From positions 1 to 37,070 of the forward strand of contig SICQ01000003.1 in the NCBI GenBank assembly GCA_009691385.1: a stretch of DNA of 37,070 nucleotides, read 5' to 3'. This document shows, piece after piece, positions 1 through 9,528 of the stretch (position 1 is the first letter of the stretch; every line of letters starts with the position of its first letter). Below the pieces are notes generated by a model. That model was not told the origin of the DNA, did no database searches, and saw only the letters and a program-made list of their open reading frames with translations. The DNA is from Candidatus Ryanbacteria bacterium. GTDB lineage: Bacteria; Patescibacteriota; Minisyncoccia; Ryanbacterales; GWA2-47-10b. Made by a program: the position numbers and the translations under genes.

Positions 1-170
1 TGCTCGTGTGGTAAATCGAGCAAAGTTTCTGCGTGCGTTTTTGGTATCACCATTGTATGCCCTAGTGTGCGCGGATGAATATCGAGAAACGCAAAGACGG
101 CATCGTCCTCATAGACTTTATCCGCAGGAATCTCACCTTTGGCGATTTTGCAAAAAATACAGGTTTCCAT
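1..170 (-). CDS. HIT family protein (N-terminal part; truncated by window start)
   Basis: Minus-strand translation from ATG at 170: METCIFCKIAKGEIPADKVYEDDAVFAFLDIHPRTLGHTMVIPKTHAETLLDLPHE, the typical HIT N-terminus with CxFC; open to the window edge. Absent from the supplied ORF track. Confidence 0.92.
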   Translation of the reverse strand, partial: METCIFCKIAKGEIPADKVYEDDAVFAFLDIHPRTLGHTMVIPKTHAETLLDLPHE

Positions 171-171
171 T

Positions 172-501
172 TCACCAGTGCCACCCACTACCACCAAAAA
201 TAAAAATACTAGTAAGAAGTAAAATAATACTGATTATGAGTAAAGACGAATACAAGAAAGAATGAAAGGGTTGTTCGTCTTCTCTAATCCATCTCCAAAG
301 TGCTACCAAAAATGGTGGTAGCCCAATGAGAAGCGAGAATAGTATAAAAAAGGATGATATGCCAACATAAGCGCCGAAATCTAAAAACCCTCGTTTATCA
401 TAATTAAAAAACCAATCATAAAAATTAAGTAATACAAGTACCCCATTTACAATAGAAAGTATTTTTATAAGCCAGTAATTTCCGTTGAGTATTTCTTTCA
501 T
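172..501 (-). CDS. small membrane protein, hypothetical
   Basis: 109-aa ORF with several hydrophobic segments; TATAAT-N6-ATG upstream. Confidence 0.65.
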   Translation of the reverse strand: MKEILNGNYWLIKILSIVNGVLVLLNFYDWFFNYDKRGFLDFGAYVGISSFFILFSLLIGLPPFLVALWRWIREDEQPFHSFLYSSLLIISIILLLTSIFIFGGSGWHW

Positions 502-519
502 ATCCTTATTATAGGGCGT

Positions 520-561
520 TTATTTTTCTTTGGCGATTTTGCAGAAAATACAATTTACCAT
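520..561 (-). pseudogene. displaced duplicate of the HIT gene 5' end (MVNCIFCKIAKEK*)
   Basis: 528-552 matches 137-161 at 24/25 bases, in the same frame from an ATG, then hits a stop. Confidence 0.6.
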
Positions 562-791
562 ACAAAAAAGAGGTTACTCAAGATAAAAAGCATAGAAACT
601 ACAATAATAGCTAACACGATTGTACCAACACGCCAAATACTTTTCATGACGCTTTCTTTTCGTGTCTTTCTTAGAAAATATGAAAAAGTGGTCAACAACA
701 AGACAGCGACTATAACAAAAAAAATAAAGCTTACCCAGAAAAGCCCTGCTCCATAGAACATATCGCTTTTCAAATATGCCATGTTGCTCAT
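555..791 (-). CDS. small membrane protein, hypothetical
   Basis: 78-aa ORF with two hydrophobic segments. Confidence 0.55.
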   Translation of the reverse strand: MSNMAYLKSDMFYGAGLFWVSFIFFVIVAVLLLTTFSYFLRKTRKESVMKSIWRVGTIVLAIIVVSMLFILSNLFFVW

Positions 792-805
792 GATATTAGA
801 CTAAT

Positions 806-1645
806 TTACAAACGCTTTTTTGTATATACTTCGTGCATTGCACTCACATCATCGTGGAGGCGTACGATGCGTGGGCTCAAAGTCTCTACAATGTACTGCA
901 TAAGCGCTTTGAGATCTTCTAATTTTTTGCGCGTTGAGATATTGCCCTGCGTATAAATATACAAATGCGTACCCTGAAAACCAAACTCAAAAGACTTTGC
1001 CTTATCCAAAAGAGCCTCTGCAACCTCAGGTGTAAAAATCTGGAGCGCCTCTACCTCGTAATCTTCTTGAACATACAAAGTGAACTGTTTATCAAACGCA
1101 TTGTGTAGTTGTAGCTTTTTTTGCCCGCGAGATACAAACTCATTGGCATCCCAAAAACCGGCTTTTTCTACAGATATTGTAGGAAGAGCTCCGCTATACT
1201 CAATCTCACAAACCGTGTACGGATGATGCTGACGATTTTTACCCGAACCAGTAGAAAAATCATAATAAAATATACGTATCGGGTTGTCTCGATACCTACC
1301 ACTCACTACATCAGTCATCTTGCGTCCATTGCCCCTTTGGAAAAGTGCGCCGTCCAAATTCGTAAGCGATCCGTAATATGCATAGATAAAATTGTTCGCG
1401 CGGGCGAATTGTTGCATAAAGAGATGTGACATTTTGTTACGCACATACATCCATGTGGCAAGCGGAATAAAAAATACAATACCGAGCGAGTCGTGAGTAT
1501 ACCCCTTGTATATAAGAAAAAATCCGAGCATGAGCGGTAGTATGCCCAAAAAGAAAACCCCGAGCGGGTGATCTTTTATATATTTAAATGTGCTCTTATT
1601 GACGTCCTCGATCGTCTCGGTGATCAAATCGTTTTGTTCGGTCAT
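806..1645 (-). CDS. membrane protein with two N-terminal TM segments, DUF3137-like
   Basis: 279-aa ORF directly downstream of the Clp-like gene; two TM helices then a soluble domain. Confidence 0.7.
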   Translation of the reverse strand: MTEQNDLITETIEDVNKSTFKYIKDHPLGVFFLGILPLMLGFFLIYKGYTHDSLGIVFFIPLATWMYVRNKMSHLFMQQFARANNFIYAYYGSLTNLDGALFQRGNGRKMTDVVSGRYRDNPIRIFYYDFSTGSGKNRQHHPYTVCEIEYSGALPTISVEKAGFWDANEFVSRGQKKLQLHNAFDKQFTLYVQEDYEVEALQIFTPEVAEALLDKAKSFEFGFQGTHLYIYTQGNISTRKKLEDLKALMQYIVETLSPRIVRLHDDVSAMHEVYTKKRL

Positions 1646-1647
1646 AT

Positions 1648-4077
1648 CTAAAGACCTGCGATATCTTCAGCGCTAAATCGAAACGTATCACCGCGTTTAA
1701 GCTTTCCTTCCAAAATCTTTTTGGCGATCACTTGTTCGACACGGTCAGCAATAGCTCTCCGCATAGGACGCGCGCCAAATGTCGGATCGTACCCGATCTC
1801 AACGACACGCGCGGCAAGCTCTGGTGTCGGCTCAAAGATAATTTCTTGTTTTTGAAGTCTCTTCATTAAATCTTGCAAAAGCAACATTGCTACTTGGGTC
1901 AACTCAGACTTGTCGAGCGGGCGGTATACAATAGTCGCGTCAAAACGATTTAAAAGTTCGGGTGAGAAAATGCGCTCTCTTCGAATCGCATCGATCACGC
2001 GCCCTTCGATATCTGCGAGCTCTTTTCCTTCTTTGAGTAAGTCCCAAATAATATTGGCGCCTGCATTTGAGGTGGCGATAATCATCGTCTCGCGCGCAGA
2101 AACTTTTTTACCTGCACCATCGGAGAAAAGCCCTTCATCGAGAATCTGTAAAAAGAGATTATGAACTTCGTGGGATGCTTTCTCAAACTCATCAAACAGC
2201 AACAGAGAAAAAGGTTTTTCGCGAAGGCGTGATACGAGAATACCGGGATCGTGCGCATCGCGCGAACCAATCAGTTTTTCAATACCATCAACGCCTTGAT
2301 ATTCAGACATATCAAACCGAAACATTGATTCCTCCCCACCAAAATAGGTAAATGCCAACGCTTTTGCGGTCTCGGTCTTGCCAACGCCCGTAGGTCCTAA
2401 AAATAAAAATGATCCTACGGGTCGCGTGCTGGCACGAAGCCCTGAGCGCGCTCTGCGCAACGCATCAGATACTGCATGTACTGCTCGCGCCTGCCCGATC
2501 ACGCGGGCGCCTATCAATTCTTCGAGATGCAAAAGCTTTGACCTCTCTTCTGGCTCGGCAATGGTCGTAGGTATATGCGTCTTTTTTTCTACCACCGTAT
2601 CGATATCAGAAGGCATAATCACAATACGATCGGTCGGTACCGCTGATGCGGCTTGCTGTAAAAGATCGATAGCCTTTTCAGGCATAGCACCAGTTGTGAT
2701 AAATCTATCGGCGAGTTCATAGGCACGCAAAAGCGCGGGATAGGTAAAAAACTTTCTTGTATGTGGCTCGATGACACCGAGCGCATCTTGCAACATACCG
2801 AGCGTACGCTCCCGCGTGGGCTCTTCGAGTGTCACTTTTTCAAAAAGCTTCATAATCTTGCCGTTTGATTCGAGATCGCGATGAAATGAATCTGTATCAG
2901 AGAGCGCTACTATCTGTATCGCTGAACCAGCCATATATGGCTCGAGGAGTGTGACTACATCGACGCCAAGCTCATGGGCTGAGGCAATAAAGCTCGGAAA
3001 GTTTTCTATAACCAAAAGGATATTGCCAGCACCAACCGCTTCGTTAAACATTTGAATCATCAAACTCTCAAAGGCGCCTTTGGTCTGCGCTCCAGCAACA
3101 ACCGACGAGCTATCAAAAAATACCACCCGTTTGTGTTCGAGCGCCGGATGCGCGTGACCAGTGCGAATCCACTCTGCGAGACCCTCAAGTACCGCGTGCT
3201 TGCCCGAACCCTCCTCACCTACCAACAGCACATTGGCTTGCGCGTTGCGTGCCAGCACTTCTTCTACGCGCTCAATCTCATCTTTACGCGCTTCTCGTGC
3301 AAAATGCGTCGTGCCGTATGAAAGATCATGCGAATACTGATTAAGCGTCCATGTGTAACCGTATCCCAAATCTTTTCCAATGCCCGGTATACGCGCGAGT
3401 CGAGCGCGGCTCCACCAGCGTGTGCGTGCGTATTCTTCTTCAAATTCGGCCTCTACCCACAAAGCCGCCCCTTCCAAATCTTCGCGCTTTACCTCGTGCG
3501 CAAATAAAAATTCGGCAAATGATGTATCTGCGTCAATCGCAAATACCAGTACGCGCGCAACTGACAATGCATGACTCTCTCCTACGATCGCCTCAATAGT
3601 TGCTTGCGGCGCGTTTGATGTTTGATATATTTTAAACCACGCATCAAAATCCCCGCGCGCGATACCAAGACGAAAAAGCAAAAGATGAAACGCGTCGGTG
3701 TCTGCAAGCGCGCGCCACCATTCACGAAATGAAAGCTTGTCATCGGGCCCACGTGGCATGAGCGCCCACAGGCGTAGTATCTCGGAAGATACCTTGATGC
3801 GCCCCGAGCCAATCGAGACCATCTCGCCCGTGAGCGCCGTACGATAATAAAACTCAAGAAACCCAAAAAAGAAGAAAAATGAGAATGCTATGAGCCCCAT
3901 GCCTCCCGCCACATTGATATATGGAATGTTGACGGGCAATATGTTTGCCGCAACAAAAAATCCAACACCCGCGATACCTACAAATAAAAATATTTTGACG
4001 AGCATCCCACGCGCGCCCGTCGAGAGGGCCTGCTCAATGCGTAAAATATGTCTCTGCGGGATCATATCAAAAAACAA
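1648..4077 (-). CDS. membrane-anchored Clp-family AAA+ ATPase (ClpA/B/C-like)
   Basis: Two AAA modules (GEEGSGKH; GPTGVGKTETAK with LLLFDEFEKA and LLNRFDATIVY), plus two N-terminal hydrophobic helices. Confidence 0.9.
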   Translation of the reverse strand: MFFDMIPQRHILRIEQALSTGARGMLVKIFLFVGIAGVGFFVAANILPVNIPYINVAGGMGLIAFSFFFFFGFLEFYYRTALTGEMVSIGSGRIKVSSEILRLWALMPRGPDDKLSFREWWRALADTDAFHLLLFRLGIARGDFDAWFKIYQTSNAPQATIEAIVGESHALSVARVLVFAIDADTSFAEFLFAHEVKREDLEGAALWVEAEFEEEYARTRWWSRARLARIPGIGKDLGYGYTWTLNQYSHDLSYGTTHFAREARKDEIERVEEVLARNAQANVLLVGEEGSGKHAVLEGLAEWIRTGHAHPALEHKRVVFFDSSSVVAGAQTKGAFESLMIQMFNEAVGAGNILLVIENFPSFIASAHELGVDVVTLLEPYMAGSAIQIVALSDTDSFHRDLESNGKIMKLFEKVTLEEPTRERTLGMLQDALGVIEPHTRKFFTYPALLRAYELADRFITTGAMPEKAIDLLQQAASAVPTDRIVIMPSDIDTVVEKKTHIPTTIAEPEERSKLLHLEELIGARVIGQARAVHAVSDALRRARSGLRASTRPVGSFLFLGPTGVGKTETAKALAFTYFGGEESMFRFDMSEYQGVDGIEKLIGSRDAHDPGILVSRLREKPFSLLLFDEFEKASHEVHNLFLQILDEGLFSDGAGKKVSARETMIIATSNAGANIIWDLLKEGKELADIEGRVIDAIRRERIFSPELLNRFDATIVYRPLDKSELTQVAMLLLQDLMKRLQKQEIIFEPTPELAARVVEIGYDPTFGARPMRRAIADRVEQVIAKKILEGKLKRGDTFRFSAEDIAGL

Positions 4078-4456
4078 TCATCCATACGCCACTGATAAAA
4101 AGTGCGGGAATGGCTATGGGACTCAAAAGTGCGGCGGCCACAACGATAAAGCCGATTACAAACGCCCCTACTTGCACAACTAATCCTGCGCTAATAAAAA
4201 CCAGCCGTACGAGCGCGCCCACCACACGCATCAAGATATTGACTGCAAATACTTCAAAAATATCTTCGAGATCAAACCCTTGTTTTTTCTGTTCGCGCAT
4301 ACGGTGAAAGGGCGCGAACAGACTACGGGCAAGTTCGGGAACGGAAAAGAAATGCAGTAAAAACCACTGCACATTCATCCACGCCTCAAACATCAGCACG
4401 AGCCCCGCCTCGTACTGCCACCAAAGATATTCCCCCGCAATGAGGGCACTATTCAT
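4067..4456 (-). CDS. small membrane protein, hypothetical
   Basis: 129-aa hydrophobic ORF overlapping the Clp-like start by 11 bp; TGATATACT-N6-ATG upstream. Confidence 0.7.
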   Translation of the reverse strand: MNSALIAGEYLWWQYEAGLVLMFEAWMNVQWFLLHFFSVPELARSLFAPFHRMREQKKQGFDLEDIFEVFAVNILMRVVGALVRLVFISAGLVVQVGAFVIGFIVVAAALLSPIAIPALFISGVWMIVF

Positions 4457-4468
4457 ATAAATAGTATA

Positions 4469-5158
4469 TCACGCGCCAAATCTTCGTTCACGGCTTTTGA
4501 AATCTTTTATAGCACCTTCAAAGTCATCAGGCGTAAAATCGGGCCAAAGCTTTTCGGTGAAATACAACTGCGCGTCCGCTGTATCCCACATCATAAATCC
4601 CGCTGATAAGTGTGAATCACCGCCGGTACGAATCACGAGATCTACGGGCGGAAGATCGCGCGTCCATAAATATTCTTTTGGAGAGGTAAATGGTTTATCA
4701 GACGCCACAGCCGCTTCAAATGCTCGCGTCATTTCTGTCTTGCCGTCGTAACACAGCATTAAATTCATGACATGTTTTTTACGGTCTTTGGTCTCTTTTA
4801 TAAGTCGCTCGCCAGTCTCTACCAGTTTTTTAGGAAACAACGAACGCCACTCGCCTACAATCGATATGCGTACATCGTTTTCTTTGAGTCGTGGATTTTC
4901 AAGCGCGTCTAAAAGAGCCTTTGAGAAAGCTTTGAGGAGAAATTCGACTTCAGCAGCTGGGCGTTTTTTGATATTATCGACGCTCATCCCCCAAAAAGAC
5001 ACACAAAAGATATTGAGTTCGAGCGCGCGATCAATGACTTTTTCATATGCGGTAATACCTTCTTTGTGTCCGAGCCACGGGAAGAGACTTCGTTCCTTTG
5101 CCCACCGGCGGTTGCCGTCAGGAATGATAGCTACATGCCCTACGGAGTAATCTTGCAT
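4469..5158 (-). CDS. uppS: isoprenyl transferase / undecaprenyl diphosphate synthase
   Basis: VGHVAIIPDGNRRWAKER and VIRTGGDSHLSAGFMMWDTADAQLYF motifs; start likely the internal MQDYSVGH (ORF track gives 5179). Confidence 0.95.
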   Translation of the reverse strand: MQDYSVGHVAIIPDGNRRWAKERSLFPWLGHKEGITAYEKVIDRALELNIFCVSFWGMSVDNIKKRPAAEVEFLLKAFSKALLDALENPRLKENDVRISIVGEWRSLFPKKLVETGERLIKETKDRKKHVMNLMLCYDGKTEMTRAFEAAVASDKPFTSPKEYLWTRDLPPVDLVIRTGGDSHLSAGFMMWDTADAQLYFTEKLWPDFTPDDFEGAIKDFKSRERRFGA

Positions 5159-5254
5159 GATGTTCTCTAGTATAGCCATAGAACGCTTTGTAGGGAAGAT
5201 TTGGCTCGGGACTTTTCGTATGAGGACAAAAATGATACGATGACCGCGTCATAC

Positions 5255-5326
5255 GGCCCTATCGTCTAATGGTTAGGACAGCGCTCTTTCAAGGCGTAAA
5301 TCCGGGTTCGATTCCCGGTGGGGCCG
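5255..5326 (+). tRNA. tRNA-Glu(TTC)
   Basis: Acceptor ggcccta/tggggcc, anticodon loop ctTTCaa, T-arm ccgggttcgattcccgg; CCA not encoded. Confidence 0.95.
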
Positions 5327-5361
5327 CTTATAAAAATAAACGAGCGTGATACACTATATCT

Positions 5362-5619
5362 ATGAATATGGAAATACCAAAAAATCCCAATGAAGAGTTA
5401 GGCGAATCTCAGGAAGCCGCCCCTCGCCTTGAGGTGGGGGCAACTGTTCGCGTACCGAGAAACAATGGTGAATATATTGAGGAAGGCTGGAGAGTGCTCG
5501 GCTACAATCCAGACAACGATACCTACTCTGTGCTAAAAGTGACTAGTATAGAAGGTACCGACAATGCGAAATTTGAGAAAAAGGCGGTGCGGCGCGCGGA
5601 GCTGGAAAGTCTCAACTAA
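5362..5619 (+). CDS. hypothetical small soluble protein
   Basis: 85-aa ORF between two tRNAs, TGATACACT-N6-ATG upstream. Confidence 0.65.
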   Translation: MNMEIPKNPNEELGESQEAAPRLEVGATVRVPRNNGEYIEEGWRVLGYNPDNDTYSVLKVTSIEGTDNAKFEKKAVRRAELESLN

Positions 5620-5646
5620 ATACTCTAGAATAAACGCGTTGTTTTT

Positions 5647-5718
5647 GCGCCCTTAGCTCAGTGGTAGAGCGTTTGCATGACACGCAAAAGGCCGGAAGTT
5701 CGATCCTTCCAGGGCGCA
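5647..5718 (+). tRNA. tRNA-Val(GAC)
   Basis: Acceptor gcgccct/agggcgc, anticodon stem tttgc/gcaaa with loop atGACac. Confidence 0.95.
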
Positions 5719-5734
5719 CACTTATTAAATTTAG

Positions 5735-6193
5735 TTAAACAGCTGGAGTTGAAGACTGGGTCGAGACGACAGCCTCTTCAGTATTAGTTACAAACTTTTT
5801 GCTTACCAGATAAAATGCTGCCAGGCGAAAAATGTAGTCCGCAATATTCCATAAACTAGAAACTCCAAAAAACGATCTAGTAAAGGACCCCATCGCCACG
5901 AATGCCCCCGTAACTAAAAAGAAGTAAATGCTCGATAACAAGACTATTTTGTCTTTTTCCTGGATTATATATGTCTTTTGTAAATATCGAGCCGAATAAA
6001 TCACTCCGAGTACTATAGCGAGAATACTTATAACAAGCTCGACTACCCATAAAACCGTTGAGTCAATCGAACCTATTTTTGGAAAGATCATAAAACTATA
6101 AACCAAACTCACGATAAGTGGCACAACGAAACCCGCGGTTAGGTAATGCGTTGCGGCGATATACCAACTCGCAGAGGCTTTTTTTGTTTTCAT
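5735..6193 (-). CDS. membrane protein, hypothetical
   Basis: 152-aa ORF with about four TM segments. Confidence 0.65.
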   Translation of the reverse strand: MKTKKASASWYIAATHYLTAGFVVPLIVSLVYSFMIFPKIGSIDSTVLWVVELVISILAIVLGVIYSARYLQKTYIIQEKDKIVLLSSIYFFLVTGAFVAMGSFTRSFFGVSSLWNIADYIFRLAAFYLVSKKFVTNTEEAVVSTQSSTPAV

Positions 6194-6285
6194 AAAAGTT
6201 TCTACTTTTAAATAATTAGCCGACTTACTGTCAGTATATCAATAACTAGCTATCACTATAAAGGTAAATTTGTTAATATCCCATC

Positions 6286-7350
6286 ATGCTTAAAGGTAGC
6301 CAAGACCTTACAATCTTAGGCATCGAGACCTCGTGCGATGAAACCGCCATCGCGGTTGTTGACGCGTCGGGCGGGCTTGCCTCACCTAAGTTTCGTGTGC
6401 GCGCAAATATCATCTCCTCGCAAATCAAAATGCACGCGCCCTATGGTGGCGTGGTACCAAACCTTGCCAAGCGCGAACATATCCGTAATCTGCCAATTAT
6501 CCTTGAACAAGCGCTCCGTAAGGCTGGTATTGGTGATCCGCAAAAAGAAATAAATGCGATAGCAGTCACCGTAGGCCCCGGCCTTGAACCCGCACTTTGG
6601 ACCGGTATTACCTTCGCCCAAAAATTAACACAAGAATGGAATCTGCCGGTGGTGGCAGCCAATCATATGGAAGGGCATTTAGTAACACCGCTTCTGGGCC
6701 CGCGTGTATCAAAAGTGGCCTTCCCGCTCATAGCACTCTTAGTGTCAGGTGGTCATACCGAGATCGTACTTGTAAAATCATGGGGTAAATATCAGGTGCT
6801 GGGTGAGACGGTAGACGACGCCGCGGGTGAAGCATTTGATAAAGTAGCACGCATGCTCGAGCTACCGTATCCGGGTGGACCCGAGATAAGCCGTCTCGCG
6901 CGTACCGGCAACCGCTACAGCTTTTCATTCCCCCGCCCAATGTTACAACAAAAAAATTATAACTTTAGTTTTTCAGGCCTGAAAACCGCCGTACTCTACC
7001 AACTGCGTGATTTGCGTGAACAAAAAATTCCTTTTAGTAAAAATGATATTGCCGCATCGTTTGAAGATGCGGTTATCGATGTACTTATGCTCAAAACCAT
7101 GCGTGCGGCAGCCGAACACAAAGCAAAATCCATCATCGTTGGCGGAGGAGTCGCAGCAAACACGCAGTTGCGAGCACGCATGCGCGATGCGGTAAAAAAA
7201 GAAAAACAAAACCGCGCGCTCTATTTGGCACCGCTCTCGATGACGGGAGACAACGCGGCAATGATCGCGGCATCGGCATATTTTCATGCGGTTTGTGATG
7301 ATTTCGCCAACTGGAAAAAGCTCGAAGCGCATGCTACGCTCCCCTTATAA
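6286..7350 (+). CDS. tsaD: tRNA N6-threonylcarbamoyladenosine biosynthesis protein TsaD
   Basis: GIETSCDETA, NHMEGH, LLVSGGHTEIV, GEAFDKVARML, VGGGVAANTQLR motifs. Confidence 0.97.
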   Translation: MLKGSQDLTILGIETSCDETAIAVVDASGGLASPKFRVRANIISSQIKMHAPYGGVVPNLAKREHIRNLPIILEQALRKAGIGDPQKEINAIAVTVGPGLEPALWTGITFAQKLTQEWNLPVVAANHMEGHLVTPLLGPRVSKVAFPLIALLVSGGHTEIVLVKSWGKYQVLGETVDDAAGEAFDKVARMLELPYPGGPEISRLARTGNRYSFSFPRPMLQQKNYNFSFSGLKTAVLYQLRDLREQKIPFSKNDIAASFEDAVIDVLMLKTMRAAAEHKAKSIIVGGGVAANTQLRARMRDAVKKEKQNRALYLAPLSMTGDNAAMIAASAYFHAVCDDFANWKKLEAHATLPL

Positions 7351-7361
7351 TAAAAGTACAA

Positions 7362-9521
7362 ATGAAACTCGAAGACCTCCCAAAAAGTTACGAAGCGTCC
7401 GCACACGAAGACGAAATCTTTCGCCTCTGGGAATCCTCAGGGCTTTTTAATCCCGATACCCTTCCTGACGCCGGCGCACGTCAACCATTTTCACTTATGA
7501 TGGCGCCGCCCAATATCACCGGGCACATCCATGTAGGCCACGCGCTCGAAAATATCATCTCTGATGTCATCGTCCGCCGAAAACGCGCGGAGGGTTTTCG
7601 TCCCCTCTTTTTACCGGGCAAAGACCATGCGGGTATCGCGGGTCAATTCGCGGTTGAAAAAGAACTCAAAAAAGAAGGGGTGACGCGTCAAACGCTTGGT
7701 CGCGAAAAATTTGCCCTGCGCGTCTGGGAATATATGCGTGAGATTGGATCAAATATCGATCAAGAACTCAAGCACCTCGGTATCTCTGCTGATTGGTCAC
7801 GTGCGCGCTTTACGATGGATGAAGAGTACCAACACGCCGTCGAACAAGTATTTTTGCATTATCACGAAAAGGGTTATATCTATCGTGGTAAGCGCGTGGT
7901 CAATTGGTGTTCTCGTTGCCAGAGCACCATCTCGGATCTCGAGATAACCTACAAAGAAGAACAGGGTAAGCTCTATTTTATCCAATATGGTCCGGTAGTT
8001 GTCGCGACCACCCGCCCCGAGACCAAGCTCGGTGACACCGCACTCGCGGTAAACCCCAAAGATGAGCGTTACAAAGACTATACGGGCAAGACGATGACCA
8101 TCGAATCAGTCGACCCTGATACCAAAGCTGGCAAATCACCGCGCAAAAAAGAATACGAATTGCCAGTCGTAGCCGATGACGCAGCTGATATGTCATTTGG
8201 CTCAGGTATCATCAAAGTCACCCCTGCGCACGATGTCGCTGACTTTGAGATTGCTTCCCGTCATCCAGAAATCAAAACGCTTGAGATCATCGGCACCGAT
8301 GGCCGTATGACCGAAGCTGCAGGCGCGCGTTTCGCCGGCATGAAAGTTGCCGAGGCCCGTGAAGCACTGGTAAAAGATCTAGAAGAACTTGGATTACTTG
8401 TAAAAATAGAAGACCTTGATCACTCGATCGGTATTTGTGATCGCTGCGAGACCGTCATCGAACCACTACTCTCTGACCAATGGTTTGTAAAGATGGACAA
8501 GCTCGCCGACAAAGCTCGTAAAGCGATTGAGAAAAATAAAGTCACTTTTGTACCACCCAACCGCAAAGACATGATGCTCGATTGGGCAAAAAATCTGCGT
8601 GATTGGAATATCTCGCGACAGCTGTGGTGGGGTCACCGCATCCCCGCGTGGCACTGCGAATGCAAAGAAAACGAAGAATGGCGCGTGGGACTCGTAGCGC
8701 CCGCTGATCTCTGTCGCCGTTGTAAAAAACCGTGGAGTCAGACTGATGATGTGCTTGACACATGGTTTTCGTCAGCTCTCTGGCCCTTTGTCACCCTTCA
8801 TTGGCCGGATCAGACTACTGATCTGAAAGACTACTACCCTACCGCACTCATCTCCTCTGCGCGTGAGATTTTTTATCTGTGGATTTTCCGCATGCTGTTT
8901 TCTGGTCTCGAGTTTATGGATGATGTGCCATTTAAAACTGTCTATACCCACCCGACCATCCTCGATAAAAACGGCCGTAAGATGTCAAAATCAAAAGGCA
9001 ATGTCGTCGACCCGATGAAATTGATTGAAACATACGGCATTGATGCTATGCGTTTTGGTATTATTTGGCAGGCCATGGGTACCCAAGACATTCATTGGAC
9101 GGAAGACCCGCTCCGTGCCGGTAAAAAATTCTTAAACAAGCTTTGGAACTCATCGCGCTTTATCATGGTACAGATCGGCACTGACCCGCGCGAGATTAAA
9201 CGCCCAAAACCGAAAGACGATGCATCAAAAAAAGTGCTAGAGGCATGCGACGCGATGGAGAAAGCGGTCACCGACTCAATCGCCTCGTATGAGTTTGGTC
9301 AAGGGTTGCATGCTGCCTATGATTTCTTTTGGAATGACTTTTGCGCAGTGTATATCGAGGAGGCGAAGAAAAATCCTTCGCGCGAGACTCGCGATATGCT
9401 CTTTTATATACTCGCGACCTCACTTAAAAATCTTCATCCGTTTATCCCATTTGCTACCGAATACATCTGGGGACTTCTTCCGTTTGCAGAAAAGCGCCTT
9501 TTGATCGCAGAAAGGTTATAA
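7362..9521 (+). CDS. valS: valyl-tRNA synthetase
   Basis: PPNITGHIHVGHALEN, DVLDTWFSSALWPF, KMSKSKGNVVDP; ends soon after the anticodon-binding domain. Confidence 0.95.
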   Translation: MKLEDLPKSYEASAHEDEIFRLWESSGLFNPDTLPDAGARQPFSLMMAPPNITGHIHVGHALENIISDVIVRRKRAEGFRPLFLPGKDHAGIAGQFAVEKELKKEGVTRQTLGREKFALRVWEYMREIGSNIDQELKHLGISADWSRARFTMDEEYQHAVEQVFLHYHEKGYIYRGKRVVNWCSRCQSTISDLEITYKEEQGKLYFIQYGPVVVATTRPETKLGDTALAVNPKDERYKDYTGKTMTIESVDPDTKAGKSPRKKEYELPVVADDAADMSFGSGIIKVTPAHDVADFEIASRHPEIKTLEIIGTDGRMTEAAGARFAGMKVAEAREALVKDLEELGLLVKIEDLDHSIGICDRCETVIEPLLSDQWFVKMDKLADKARKAIEKNKVTFVPPNRKDMMLDWAKNLRDWNISRQLWWGHRIPAWHCECKENEEWRVGLVAPADLCRRCKKPWSQTDDVLDTWFSSALWPFVTLHWPDQTTDLKDYYPTALISSAREIFYLWIFRMLFSGLEFMDDVPFKTVYTHPTILDKNGRKMSKSKGNVVDPMKLIETYGIDAMRFGIIWQAMGTQDIHWTEDPLRAGKKFLNKLWNSSRFIMVQIGTDPREIKRPKPKDDASKKVLEACDAMEKAVTDSIASYEFGQGLHAAYDFFWNDFCAVYIEEAKKNPSRETRDMLFYILATSLKNLHPFIPFATEYIWGLLPFAEKRLLIAERL

Positions 9522-9528
9522 TAAAAAA

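Noticed and set aside
8-265. 85-aa plus-strand ORF at window start
   Set aside because: Antisense to the HIT gene, which has recognisable motifs on the minus strand.
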